Below are positions 49,290-57,999 of a stretch of 64,000 nt of DNA, one piece after another. This DNA comes from Acinetobacter sp. WC-141. Lineage in GTDB: Bacteria > Pseudomonadota > Gammaproteobacteria > Pseudomonadales > Moraxellaceae. Position 1 is the first letter of the stretch. Every line of letters starts with the position of its first letter. Location: assembly GCF_000313935.1 (NCBI RefSeq), contig NZ_AMSS01000014.1, forward strand, positions 105,013 through 169,012, read 5' to 3'. The translations under genes and the position numbers were made by a program. The notes below the pieces were generated by a model. The model had not been told where the DNA came from. It saw only the letters and a list, made by a program, of their open reading frames with translations, and ran no database searches.

Positions 49290-49319
49290 AAAAAGCCACC
49301 GTAAGGTGGCTTTTTTTTT
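49290..49319 (+). terminator. Terminator of the DUF2846 gene (copy of the atp terminator)
   Basis: AAAAAGCCACC and GGTGGCTTTTT pair around GTAA, followed by further T residues. It shares the stem, the loop and part of the flanks with the terminator at 48663-48691. Confidence 0.92.
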
Positions 49320-49336
49320 ATGATATGGATTTTAGA

Positions 49337-49933
49337 TTAAGGGTCAGTTTTTGAATCTGGCTTCTCATCTCCAGCCATAATCATAGCGGCGAGTTTAACC
49401 ATATCCATTTGAATGGTATTTAGCTGTTTTTCAATTTGGTCAAAATTGATTTGATCTAATTTTCCATTTAGCAAGGGCATGCTTAGAGCTTGTTGATTAG
49501 CATGTAATAAGCTTTGGCGAATATTTTCAATTTCCTGACTCTTGATATCTAAAGTGAGTAGAGCTTGATTTAAACCTTGTAACTGCTGTTTTAAAGTTGT
49601 GACAGTTGTTTTTAATTCATTTTTATTTTTATCTTGAATCGCTTGTTCAACGTCAAGTTGAGTGTCTTTAAGCTGTTCAACATAATCTCCAGCTTTAAGC
49701 TGTAAATTAGCAGCATCTCGAACCATATAAAAAATATTGCCGCTTTTGAATTCAGTTTTGCTAGGGGCAATATCTGATTCTTGTCGTTCAATCGCTTGAT
49801 CAGATGCCTGTTCACTTATTTCAGTATTTTCTTGTTCAGTAGCATGGTCTTGTGCTTGATCACACCCGAGTAAAAGCATGCCTGAGGCAAAAATTACAAA
49901 AGGAAGAAATGCACCCTGTAAAACTTTTTTCAT
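49337..49933 (-). CDS. Hypothetical lipoprotein with coiled-coil region
   Basis: Unrecognised protein of 198 residues. The ATG at 49933 begins a signal sequence (KKVLQGAFLPFVIFASGMLLLGC) with a clear lipobox; the frame is open further upstream but would bury it. The mature part is Glu/Gln-rich and then helical (about 90-185), with heptad-like Leu/Ile spacing, suggesting a coiled coil. No enzyme motif is seen. It faces the DUF2846 gene and lies downstream of the glutathione peroxidase gene on the same strand, separated by a terminator. Confidence 0.7.
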   Translation of the reverse strand: MKKVLQGAFLPFVIFASGMLLLGCDQAQDHATEQENTEISEQASDQAIERQESDIAPSKTEFKSGNIFYMVRDAANLQLKAGDYVEQLKDTQLDVEQAIQDKNKNELKTTVTTLKQQLQGLNQALLTLDIKSQEIENIRQSLLHANQQALSMPLLNGKLDQINFDQIEKQLNTIQMDMVKLAAMIMAGDEKPDSKTDP

Positions 49934-50033
49934 AACTACAAACAACATCAAATAAAGCAAATAGGTACTATAGGCATAAAATATGGAGAAAGATTGTATT
50001 TTTGCAAACAAACAACACTTTGACCAGATAATA

Positions 50034-50060
50034 AAAAAGAGCGTAAGAAACGCTCTTTTT
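50034..50060 (-). terminator. Terminator of the glutathione peroxidase gene
   Basis: AAAAAGAGCGT and ACGCTCTTTTT pair with a 5-base loop; the tails allow termination on either strand. Confidence 0.88.
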
Positions 50061-50076
50061 CACGTTTTTTAAAACG

Positions 50077-50622
50077 TTATTTTGCTAACTCTGCTTCAAC
50101 TGCTTTAACGATTTGTTCATCATCCGCAGTCAGGTTTGGAGCAAAACGAGCCACGACTTCGCCATTTTTATTAATTAAGAATTTTTCGAAGTTCCATAAA
50201 ACTTCTGGAGCTGGATTAGTTGGAATACCTAAACCCTCTAAGCGCTCACGGAAAGGCCCTTCACCAGTACGTTCTGGTTGAGCTACTGTCAAAGTTTCAT
50301 AGAGTGGGTGCTTATCTTCACCTGCAACAGATACTTTAGAAAATAAAGGGAAATGAACATCATAATTTAATGAACAAAATTGCTGAATTTCTTCATCAGA
50401 GCCCGGCTCTTGCTCTTTAAAATTATTTGCAGGGAAACCTAAAATTTCAAGACCTTGATCTTTTTTTGCTTGATAAAGTTTTTCTAAGCCTTCGTATTGT
50501 GGAGTTAAACCACATTTAGAAGCAGTGTTTACAATAAGTAGAACTTTGCCTTTATATTGTTCAAGATCAACCGTTTCGCCTGAAATGGCTTTTACTGGAA
50601 TGTGATATACAGATTGTGTCAT
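50077..50622 (-). CDS. Glutathione/thioredoxin peroxidase (Cys type)
   Basis: Peroxide-reducing enzyme of 181 residues. The catalytic Cys is in NTASKCGLTPQY. The conserved Gln-bearing segment has the variant FPANNFKEQEPG, with Asn in place of the usual Gln of FPCNQF, and WNFEKFLINKNGEVVARF carries the conserved Trp and Asn. No signal peptide is present, so it is cytosolic. Single gene with its own terminator. Confidence 0.92.
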   Translation of the reverse strand: MTQSVYHIPVKAISGETVDLEQYKGKVLLIVNTASKCGLTPQYEGLEKLYQAKKDQGLEILGFPANNFKEQEPGSDEEIQQFCSLNYDVHFPLFSKVSVAGEDKHPLYETLTVAQPERTGEGPFRERLEGLGIPTNPAPEVLWNFEKFLINKNGEVVARFAPNLTADDEQIVKAVEAELAK

Positions 50623-50743
50623 GAGTCTTTCCTAAAGATTGTAATTGATATCAAGTAACGCATTTGTTTTAACTGCTATTGGGGGGGAGTGCAATAATAT
50701 TCGTGTTCAAAAAAGAAAAAGATTTTAAAAGATAAACTGGATT

Positions 50744-51508
50744 CTAGTTATTTCTAATTTGAATAGGCGTTTGGCCAGTGTAGCGTTTAAAAAACTCGAT
50801 AAAACTTGAGCTATGTTGGTAACCTAAATCGTATGCTAAACGCTTGATAGGCGTCCCTTGGCGAATCTGATGAATAGCATAAACAATTTTGGCTCGATTT
50901 CTCCATTCAGATAGAGAAAGCTGAAGCTCTTGTTGACTCAATCGTAATAAGTGGCGATCACTGACCGAGAATTCTTGAAGTAACTGCTGTAACGAATGAT
51001 CAAAAAGTAATGGGTCTGAAAGTTTTTCTAAAATAGGCAATAAAACAGGATGCCGCGTTTGCGGTAAATAATGTGAATAGGCAGGAGCTTGTTTGAGTTG
51101 ATCGAATAAAACTTGTAAAAGATGTTCTAAATATTCAGGTTTTTCAGATTGTTTTTGCTGTTCGAGAATTTGTAAAACTAGGGTACGCAGAAAAGGTTGA
51201 ATACTGAAGCATCGACAGATATCTCCTAAAATAGAGCATAGACGAGGGTGCAAACGAATACAGATATAGTGTATTTCATGGTCGATATGAGTAGATTGAT
51301 GAACAGTTTGAGGTGGAATCCAAAGTCCATAACTCGGTGGTGACAAATATATTTGTTCTTCTATCTGCATTTCTAAAATGCCATTTAAACTGAAATTAAA
51401 ATCACCCCATAAAGAGGCATGAGGACGAACGATATCTTCTTTTTGATATAGAAATTCATGAACTTCTATACTGTTTAATAAAGAAAATTGTTGGTCCTCA
51501 TTTTTCAT
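50744..51508 (-). CDS. AraC-family transcriptional regulator
   Basis: Regulator of 254 residues. The N-terminal half (about 25-110) looks like a cupin ligand-binding domain (YGLWIPPQTVHQSTHIDHEIHYICIRLHP). The C-terminal half holds two helix-turn-helices: SDRHLLRLSQQELQLSLSEWRNRAKI, then RLAYDLGYQHSSSFIEFFKRYTGQTP. The latter is the AraC signature. It lies 21 bases downstream of an MFS efflux gene on the same strand, and a TetR gene is divergent from both; all three may form one control circuit. The ligand is unknown. Confidence 0.9.
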   Translation of the reverse strand: MKNEDQQFSLLNSIEVHEFLYQKEDIVRPHASLWGDFNFSLNGILEMQIEEQIYLSPPSYGLWIPPQTVHQSTHIDHEIHYICIRLHPRLCSILGDICRCFSIQPFLRTLVLQILEQQKQSEKPEYLEHLLQVLFDQLKQAPAYSHYLPQTRHPVLLPILEKLSDPLLFDHSLQQLLQEFSVSDRHLLRLSQQELQLSLSEWRNRAKIVYAIHQIRQGTPIKRLAYDLGYQHSSSFIEFFKRYTGQTPIQIRNN

Positions 51509-51529
51509 CTATATGCTCTGACTAATATT

Positions 51530-52744
51530 TTAATTTTCACAGGTTGCTTTAGGATTGTTTAAGCCCTTTGCTAAGGTAAAAGTACTTACGAGTGCTAAAG
51601 CAACAAAGCTTAATACGCTATAAATTAAAGTATTTTCATTGAAATGATCAACCACATATCCACCTAATAATGAACCTGTCGCAATCATGACCTGAAACAT
51701 ACCTACAAAAAGAGGCATACCTTTTTCAACTGCATGTGGCGCATGTACAAACATCCAGATATTTGCTGAGGTAGGGAAAGCACCAAATGCGAATCCCCAT
51801 AAAGCTGTTAAGACAATAGCACCAAATTCATGAATGGCAAAAAGTGGGAATCCAAAAAATACAATTGCAAAACAAGCACTAACAAAGGCAAGTGTATACC
51901 GGACATTTAAATTACCACTATATCCAGCAAACGTATTTCCGAAAATACCTGCAATTCCATAGAGCAATAGTAAGGAACTAATCGTTGTACCATTGAAGCC
52001 TGCAATATTTTTGAAGAAAGGTGCTAAATAGCTATATGCACAAAAATGAGCGAGACCAATAAGTAAAACAATTAACATACCACTACGTGCTTTAGGCGTA
52101 CGTAATAATGCTGGTAAGTCCCTCATATGGATTGGCGAGTCTGGAACAAGTTTAGGTAGAAAGATTAATTGTAAGATTAAAACAATTAAGCCAATTCCTG
52201 CTGTAATTCCAAAAGCACTACGCCAGCCATAAAATTCACTTAACCATGTTCCAATAGGTACACCTAAAACTGTAGCAAAAGTTACACCTGCCATCACTAC
52301 AGCTGTTGCTTTTGCAATAGGAAGATGTGAGGGAGCTAATTTCCCACTTAAAGCAATTGCTGTCGCCCAGAATCCCCCAATCGAAATTCCTAAAATTAAG
52401 CGACTGAGCAATAAAATATGAAAGTTTTCTGCAAAGGCAGTAATGGTATTGGCGATAACCATAATTGCTGTGAGTAAAATGAGGACATAGCGTCGATCAA
52501 GTTGTTTCACGGAAACAGGTAGTAGAGGGGCGGCAATTGCAGCCATAATGCCGGGTACAGTAATAATAAGACCTGCTGTACCTACAGAAATATTTAAATC
52601 TGTTGCAACACTATTTAAAACACCAACAGGTAAAAATTCACTTGTTACTAATGCAAATGCTGCAATGGCAACGGCCAAAATGGCAAACCAGCTTCCTTGA
52701 GAGGAGGTTGTGGGTCGCGCTTTAGAGATAGAAGATTGGTCCAT
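51530..52744 (-). CDS. MFS efflux transporter (AraJ/NepI-like)
   Basis: Inner-membrane exporter of 404 residues with twelve predicted helices. N-terminal features (FALVTSEFLPVGVLNSVATDLNISVGTAGLIITVPGIMAAIAAP) and GISIGGFWATAIALSGKLAP resemble the AraJ/NepI/SotB drug and sugar efflux group. It is transcribed away from a TetR gene across a 144-bp spacer with two direct repeats, so TetR control is likely. The substrate is unknown. Confidence 0.88.
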   Translation of the reverse strand: MDQSSISKARPTTSSQGSWFAILAVAIAAFALVTSEFLPVGVLNSVATDLNISVGTAGLIITVPGIMAAIAAPLLPVSVKQLDRRYVLILLTAIMVIANTITAFAENFHILLLSRLILGISIGGFWATAIALSGKLAPSHLPIAKATAVVMAGVTFATVLGVPIGTWLSEFYGWRSAFGITAGIGLIVLILQLIFLPKLVPDSPIHMRDLPALLRTPKARSGMLIVLLIGLAHFCAYSYLAPFFKNIAGFNGTTISSLLLLYGIAGIFGNTFAGYSGNLNVRYTLAFVSACFAIVFFGFPLFAIHEFGAIVLTALWGFAFGAFPTSANIWMFVHAPHAVEKGMPLFVGMFQVMIATGSLLGGYVVDHFNENTLIYSVLSFVALALVSTFTLAKGLNNPKATCEN

Positions 52745-52799
52745 AGGAAATCCTTACTTGGCTAAATTTGGAGTGAAGAAAGGCAATTTATTAATTAAC

Positions 52800-52876
52800 T
52801 AACGATCATTATGAAAATAAAATAGTTGATAAAAAATCGAACGTCAATTAATTTAATAACGATTGTTATAAAAATA
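52800..52876. promoter_or_regulatory. Direct repeats in the MFS-TetR spacer
   Basis: TAACGATCATTATGAAAATA (52800-52819) and TAACGATTGTTATAAAAATA (52857-52876) agree at 17 of 20 bases and are 57 bases apart. They are probable operator copies for the divergent TetR regulator. Confidence 0.55.
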
Positions 52877-52888
52877 GATGTGATCTTT

Positions 52889-53533
52889 ATGACAAATAGG
52901 CATGAAACGAATTTAGCTGTTACAGAAGACGCGCTGAAAAAAAAGCGTGGACGTCCTAAATGCTTCGATGAACAACAGGTTTTGCAAAAAGCAATGTTGC
53001 TCTTTTGGGAGCATGGTTATGAAGCAACGTCTATTAGTGATTTAACGCAAGCTTTGGAAATTACGGCGCCAAGCTTATACAGTGCTTTTGGTGACAAAGC
53101 AGGATTGTTTTATAAAAGTATTGATTACTATTTAGCTCATGAAGCTTGTCCTATTGAAACTATCTTTTTAGAGGCGAAAACAGCAAAAATTGCTTTTGAA
53201 CTTTATTTGTACGATAACGTTAAACGTCTTGTCCAACCAAATAAACCGGCTGGTTGTATGTTGGTCGTTGCTGCCATGAATTGCTCTGACGCGACTCAAG
53301 ATGTACAGCAAAATTTATTAGATAAGCGCATAAAGACGAAAGAAAAATTACTAAAGCGTCTTGAGCAAGGGGTAGAGCAGGGTGATTTATCTGCTAATGC
53401 TCCTCTGCAAGAAATGACAGATTTTTATGCGACTGTGATTCAAGGGTTAACAATTCAGGCAAGAGACGGTGCCAGTACAGAGCAATTGCATAAAGTTGTG
53501 GAGCATGCTGTGAAGACTTGGACATTATTCTAG
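52889..53533 (+). CDS. TetR-family transcriptional regulator
   Basis: Repressor-type protein of 214 residues. The helix-turn-helix begins FDEQQVLQKAMLLFWEHGYEATSISDLTQAL and continues ITAPSLYSAFGDKAGLF. A basic segment (KKKRGRPK) precedes it, and the C-terminal part is a helical ligand domain. The ATG at 52889 is used; in-frame residues further upstream are AT-rich and overlap the second repeat copy. It is divergent from the MFS efflux gene and likely represses it. Confidence 0.9.
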   Translation: MTNRHETNLAVTEDALKKKRGRPKCFDEQQVLQKAMLLFWEHGYEATSISDLTQALEITAPSLYSAFGDKAGLFYKSIDYYLAHEACPIETIFLEAKTAKIAFELYLYDNVKRLVQPNKPAGCMLVVAAMNCSDATQDVQQNLLDKRIKTKEKLLKRLEQGVEQGDLSANAPLQEMTDFYATVIQGLTIQARDGASTEQLHKVVEHAVKTWTLF

Positions 53534-53637
53534 AAAAAGAAGATGTCCTAAGTTCAATATCAATGTCGTAAATACGATATTTCAATTTATTAAGACATTC
53601 TTCAAAATAAAATCTCTTTTGTAGATGGTGCATTACT

Positions 53638-54558
53638 ATGAGTCAGGTCATGAAATATCACAAATGGGCATTTATTTTTCCCATTTTGGCAGTACTGATT
53701 TGGTCTTTGAATATTGTAGTCACCCGCTATGTCTCGGATTATATCTCTCCGGTAAGCATCAGTTTTTACCGATGGTTAATCGCTTTTATTATTTTGACTC
53801 CATTTATGTTTTTGCCTGTTTGGAGACAAAGACAACTAATAAAACCATATCTGCCTAAGCTGGCTGTGTTAAGTGCATTTGGGATGGTGCTTTATCAAGG
53901 ACTTGCTTATACGGCTGCCCATTATACCAGTGCAACTAATATGGGAATTGTGAATGCATTTATTCCCATCTTTACGATCTTCGTTTCGCTTGCCATTTTG
54001 AAAGATGTGCCTAATCGATTTGCAGTTTTTGGCAGTATTTTGTCTTTTGCAGGTTTGCTCTATGTTATGTCCCAAGGAGATATTGGCCACCTATTAAGTT
54101 CTGGTGGACATCTTGGTGATGCATTAATGATTATTGCAGTATTCTTCTATGCATTTTATGGAGTTTTTCTTAAGAAGTGGCAGCTGCCTCTGCCAATCAT
54201 GACGAGCTTATATGTTCAGATTGGTTTTTCTGTTGTGTTTCATCTTCCCTTAATTTTCTGGTTCGGACTTGACGCTCTAAATGCAGAAAATGCGCCAAGT
54301 GCTATTTACGCGGGTGTGTTTGCTTCACTCATTGCCCCTCTAGTTTGGATGTTGGCTGTCCAACAACTCGGTCCTAATAGAACTAGTATTTTTATGAACT
54401 TAGTTCCTGTTTTTACTGCAATCATTGCGAGTGTCTGGTTGTCTGAGCAGTGGACCATTTATCACACTTTAGGTGGGGTAATAATTTTAACTGGTATCGT
54501 TATGGCTCAAAAGAAGACTGGTTCTAAAAAGAGTGAACTCATACAAGAGCAAAACTAA
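53638..54558 (+). CDS. DMT-family (EamA) transporter
   Basis: Inner-membrane protein of 306 residues with ten helices in two EamA repeats (about 10-145 and 155-295). ILAVLIWSLNIVVTRYVSDYISPVSISFYRWLIAF and the PVFTAIIASVWLSEQWTIYHTLGGVIILTGIVMAQ end are characteristic. Such proteins export metabolites or drugs; the substrate is not known. A terminator follows immediately. Confidence 0.9.
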   Translation: MSQVMKYHKWAFIFPILAVLIWSLNIVVTRYVSDYISPVSISFYRWLIAFIILTPFMFLPVWRQRQLIKPYLPKLAVLSAFGMVLYQGLAYTAAHYTSATNMGIVNAFIPIFTIFVSLAILKDVPNRFAVFGSILSFAGLLYVMSQGDIGHLLSSGGHLGDALMIIAVFFYAFYGVFLKKWQLPLPIMTSLYVQIGFSVVFHLPLIFWFGLDALNAENAPSAIYAGVFASLIAPLVWMLAVQQLGPNRTSIFMNLVPVFTAIIASVWLSEQWTIYHTLGGVIILTGIVMAQKKTGSKKSELIQEQN

Positions 54559-54574
54559 AGTGAGTAAAAAAACT

Positions 54575-54618
54575 ATGGCATATTTTGAAAAAAATTGATG
54601 AAAATATGCCATTTTTTT
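54575..54618 (+). terminator. Terminator of the DMT transporter gene
   Basis: ATGGCATATTTT (54575-54586) pairs perfectly with AAAATATGCCAT (54601-54612), followed by seven T residues. Confidence 0.88.
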
Positions 54619-54785
54619 CTTAGTTAAAGTTTTTCTATATGATTTATAAATAGTTTATAAAAAAAGGTTGTAATATAAATATTAAAAAATCCGAGTAAAA
54701 ATATTAATATAATTTTAATTTTTAAGCGGAAAATCGTAAATTCCCTACACTTTTCATGCTTTTTTTAGAGAAATAATATATTTCT

Positions 54786-54940
54786 CTCATAGGGTTCCTT
54801 GCCACATAATAGCGACCACCACGAAAGATGCTGTTTTCTACAAATTTTCTTTCGTTGCCGAGATATCCAAACCCTCTGGATGCGGTATATACCCATCCTT
54901 TTTTATGCTCAGTTATCCCTATATAACTGAGCTTTTTTTT
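54786..54940 (+). ncRNA. Candidate structured small RNA, C4-antisense-like
   Basis: About 155 nt ending in an intrinsic terminator (GCTCAGTTAT/ATAACTGAGC plus eight T, 54907-54940) with no gene to terminate on this strand. Upstream hairpins are ACGAAAGA/TCTTTCGT (54821-54855) and ATCCA/TGGAT (54865-54881). The loop of the second (AACCCT) is complementary to AGGGTT at 54791-54796, so a long-range pairing is possible. The overall form recalls phage C4 antisense RNAs, a multi-copy small-RNA group reported in Acinetobacter. The 5' end is estimated. It is transcribed convergently with tsaC. Confidence 0.55.
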
Positions 54941-54948
54941 GTCTAAAA

Positions 54949-55518
54949 TTAGGCGCGAATAATCTCTCCAGTGAGAGCGTTAATGATTCTACTTGGTTGC
55001 TGACTTTGGCCTAAGTCGCCATTGAGATAGTTTAATTGTGAACCAAAGTATTGGCAGGCATCTTGTAGTGAATGAGCAGGTTCTTGACCACTTGGGTTCG
55101 CACTCGTCGAGACAATAAAACCATGAAAAGCATTGCATAATGCCACACACAAAGGATGTGTAGTGACTCGAACAGCAACAAGTGGATGTTCACCTTTAAT
55201 CCAAGAAGGAATGTGTTCGCCAGCAGGTAAGAGCCAAGTTGTGGCTCTTTCAGAAGGTTGGTGATTCGTCCAACAATCAATAATTTCTTGTTGAGTCGCT
55301 TGAGGTAAAGACGTCAGCAGGTGTTCGACTTGGCTAATATGGCCTGCTAATAAAATGACCCCCTTTTCAATAGGTCTTTGTTTCAGCTCTAGAATTTTTT
55401 GGAAAGCTTGCTCATTAAAAGGGTCGCAACCTAGTCCCCAAACTGCCTCAGTTGGATACGCCAAGACTTGACCTTGTTGTAAACTTTCGGCTGCTTCGGT
55501 AACTGAGGTGGTAATCAT
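54949..55518 (-). CDS. tsaC: Threonylcarbamoyl-AMP synthase (TsaC)
   Basis: Sua5/YrdC/YciO-family enzyme of 189 residues making threonylcarbamoyl-AMP from threonine, bicarbonate and ATP, for t6A37 modification of ANN-decoding tRNAs. The short single-domain form fits TsaC rather than Sua5. Visible features are AYPTEAVWGLGCDPFN, the LKQRPIEKGVILL substrate segment (KxR pattern), and STSANPSGQEPA. dprA lies 49 bases upstream on the same strand, the common gamma-proteobacterial dprA-tsaC order. Confidence 0.95.
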   Translation of the reverse strand: MITTSVTEAAESLQQGQVLAYPTEAVWGLGCDPFNEQAFQKILELKQRPIEKGVILLAGHISQVEHLLTSLPQATQQEIIDCWTNHQPSERATTWLLPAGEHIPSWIKGEHPLVAVRVTTHPLCVALCNAFHGFIVSTSANPSGQEPAHSLQDACQYFGSQLNYLNGDLGQSQQPSRIINALTGEIIRA

Positions 55519-55567
55519 GATAATACTCTTCCTTTTAATCAGACAGAATTGCTATTGCGCTCCAGCA

Positions 55568-56701
55568 CTAAGAGCGACAACGTAAATACAGCCCTGATTG
55601 TTGCATACATAAACCGAGTAGTTCTAGTTCCATGAGTGAAGAGGTGAGTTCTGCCACAGGTTGAGAGTGATGTATGACAAGCTGGTCAATATTTTGTCCG
55701 ACCCAGTCTAGAGACTGATAAAGATTGATTAAATGCTCTGGAATTTCTGGGGCGTAAGAAATTACCACCTCCTCAGTTAGGTTTTGTTGCTGACTTTGCC
55801 ATTGGGTGGGTAAAGCAAGGTCTTCAATAATCTGTTCAGGATGATCGACTAAAATGGCTCCCTCACGGATGAGTTGATGACAGCCCTGATGAAACTCACT
55901 GTAAATGTGGCCAGGAATAGCAAATACGGTTTTACCTTGCTCAGCAGCTTTATTGGCAGTAATCAGTGAGCCACTTTTTAAAGTCGCTTCTACGACGAGC
56001 ACTCCTAAACTCAGACCGCTGACAATTCGGTTTCTACGAGGGAAATGCTGTTGTAATGGTAGTGTGCCGGGTAAAAACTCAGTAATGATGGCGCCGTTTT
56101 GAGCCAAGATCTGTTCTGCAAGTTTTTTATTTTGAGCAGGGTAAGTAGTGTCTAAACCTGTTCCCGTTACTGCAATAGTACGTTGATGTGCTGAAGCTCC
56201 TTGATGGGCAGCTTCATCAATCCCATATGCCAAACCACTACTTACATAAAATCCTTTTTCACTTAAGTAATAGGCAAAATCATAAGCAACCTGACGACCA
56301 TGTGGGCTTGGTTTTCGACTACCGACAATCGCAATTTGTGGTTGCAATAAAGCTTGAGCTTGGCCTTTTCCAAAAATGATGGGTGGATGGTCTGTGTATG
56401 GTAGCAATTGCGTAGGGTAGCCAGAGTCATCTGTAGTTAAAATAAAGTCAGTATATTTCTGGATCTGCTCAATCAGTTTTTCAAACTGAGCTTGACCTTG
56501 AGTAGTTTGAAATTCATCTACGCGTTTTAAATGATTAGCATGTAACCCGAGATTGCGCCATTGAGATAACCCAGCAGGTTGGATCGCTTTTTCACAGCTA
56601 CCAAAATAATTGACAATTTTTTTGAAGCTAACTAATGAGTGTTGCACCAAATACCACACTTTAAGTGTGTGGTAATGGTGTGAAGTAAGTTGAGTAAGCA
56701 T
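55568..56701 (-). CDS. dprA: DNA-processing protein DprA
   Basis: Protein of 377 residues that loads RecA onto incoming single-stranded DNA during natural transformation, which fits the natural competence of many Acinetobacter. The Rossmann-like core has AIVGSRKPSPHGRQVAYDFA, SSGLAYGIDEAAHQGA, FPRRNRIVSGLSLGVLVVEA and GSLITANKAAEQGKTVFAIPGH. A C-terminal winged-helix domain follows (about 310-377). It is in a likely operon LysM-dprA-tsaC, all on the minus strand. Confidence 0.96.
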   Translation of the reverse strand: MLTQLTSHHYHTLKVWYLVQHSLVSFKKIVNYFGSCEKAIQPAGLSQWRNLGLHANHLKRVDEFQTTQGQAQFEKLIEQIQKYTDFILTTDDSGYPTQLLPYTDHPPIIFGKGQAQALLQPQIAIVGSRKPSPHGRQVAYDFAYYLSEKGFYVSSGLAYGIDEAAHQGASAHQRTIAVTGTGLDTTYPAQNKKLAEQILAQNGAIITEFLPGTLPLQQHFPRRNRIVSGLSLGVLVVEATLKSGSLITANKAAEQGKTVFAIPGHIYSEFHQGCHQLIREGAILVDHPEQIIEDLALPTQWQSQQQNLTEEVVISYAPEIPEHLINLYQSLDWVGQNIDQLVIHHSQPVAELTSSLMELELLGLCMQQSGLYLRCRS

Positions 56702-56722
56702 TGTAAGGGGTTATATCCAGCG

Positions 56723-57877
56723 TTAATCATCAAAACGAGGTGGCTGAATAGTCGAACCTACTTTAATAGGTAAGTCACTTTCTAATACGTAGGCATAGCT
56801 AAGCTGATCAAAGGTTCTAAAAACCATCAGACTACCAATTTGTTGTCCTGGTAACTGTATTGGTTCTTTGGTTTTAGGGTCTCGAATGGTCTCACCTTTT
56901 TGAGTAATATCAAAAACTTGTCCTACTTGAATCCCTTGTGCTGTACCTCGGTCCAAAGTTACAACACTATTTTTGGCAGCAGTGCCAATTGATCCCATTA
57001 CACGAATGATTTTGCCGCCATCTGGCACTTGAGTAGCGTCCACTGGATAAAATAAAGTAGGCAATGTGGCATCTTCTTCTGGCATAACCCGATCGCCACG
57101 GCGTACTTCAGAATTATAGCTATCAGTTAACTCAAGCGTTGTTATGTCCTTTTCAGAAGAGATCGCAATCCCTGAGGCAACTTGTTGCAGTTCAATACCT
57201 AGACTGTGCTTTTTACCTTTGCTGTCTGTGAAATAGTAAGGTTCGCCTTCACGGTAGACGGCATAACGTTGACCGTCAATTAAACCTTGTCCGCGTGCAT
57301 AAATGGTTTGACCTTTTGCTGCAAGGACGCGCTGATCGGCAGTTCCTACAACATAAGGGGTATGTTCAATTGCGTCGGCTGGCAGAATAGTGCTGTGTTC
57401 TAACCACTGTTTGATATGTTCAAGCGGAATAACAGGTACATTATCGTTAAGCGATTCCACACGAACTTGAGGTTGCAAGTTTGTCATTTGGCCTGTGTAG
57501 CGACGAATAATGCCAACGCAACCATCTCCCTCATCTTTACCGATCAATGGTCGACCCGCTAAACTGCATAACAACAATCGGTCACCAGGATAAATCCAGT
57601 GTGGATTTTTGACATGTTGATTATTTGCCCAGATTTCTGGCCAGCGCCAAGGTTTACTTAGGAAATGACCGGAAATATCCCACAGCGTATCTCCGCGTTT
57701 TACAACGTAGACATGTGGTGCATTGCTTTTTAGAGAGGGTGGATTATGGTTCGGACTAGCAGCATGAACCTCTGCTACTGTACCCATTGCAACCCCTGTA
57801 AAAAGTGCGAAAGCAAGTAAATGCTTTTTTATCCCCAAAGCATGAAATTCAACCATGCCGTTAAAAACCTTTTTCAT
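56723..57877 (-). CDS. LysM-domain protein
   Basis: Secreted or periplasmic protein of 384 residues. An extended signal peptide ends near AEVHA-AS (about residue 40). One LysM peptidoglycan-binding domain (about 53-103) starts VYVVKRGDTLWDISGHFL and ends WIYPGDRLLL. The rest is beta-rich, without a recognised catalytic motif. Its position between def and dprA is the usual one for this family in gamma-proteobacteria. Confidence 0.9.
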   Translation of the reverse strand: MKKVFNGMVEFHALGIKKHLLAFALFTGVAMGTVAEVHAASPNHNPPSLKSNAPHVYVVKRGDTLWDISGHFLSKPWRWPEIWANNQHVKNPHWIYPGDRLLLCSLAGRPLIGKDEGDGCVGIIRRYTGQMTNLQPQVRVESLNDNVPVIPLEHIKQWLEHSTILPADAIEHTPYVVGTADQRVLAAKGQTIYARGQGLIDGQRYAVYREGEPYYFTDSKGKKHSLGIELQQVASGIAISSEKDITTLELTDSYNSEVRRGDRVMPEEDATLPTLFYPVDATQVPDGGKIIRVMGSIGTAAKNSVVTLDRGTAQGIQVGQVFDITQKGETIRDPKTKEPIQLPGQQIGSLMVFRTFDQLSYAYVLESDLPIKVGSTIQPPRFDD

Positions 57878-57999
57878 TATGATAATTCCTAAAAATTATG
57901 CGTGCAGATGCGTTATAATATGCGGCTAACACACAATTTTTCGATGAAGTATTTCCTTCATTTGGTTTTTCAATCAATGGCATAAGTGAGGACGTCAGT

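Larger units (their letters stand above)
54559..54948. other. Spacer with a terminator and a probable small RNA
   Basis: This 390-bp spacer contains the DMT terminator (54575-54618), an AT-rich stretch, and a structured element ending in its own terminator (54786-54940). No plus-strand ORF is visible. The minus strand keeps a frame open from within tsaC to a stop at 54722, but it has no clear start. Confidence 0.65.

Noticed and set aside
54767..54787. AGAGAAAT-AATAT-ATTTCTCT hairpin as a terminator
   Set aside because: The T-run precedes rather than follows it on the plus strand, and the minus strand has an A-run after it; it more likely overlaps the promoter of the candidate RNA.
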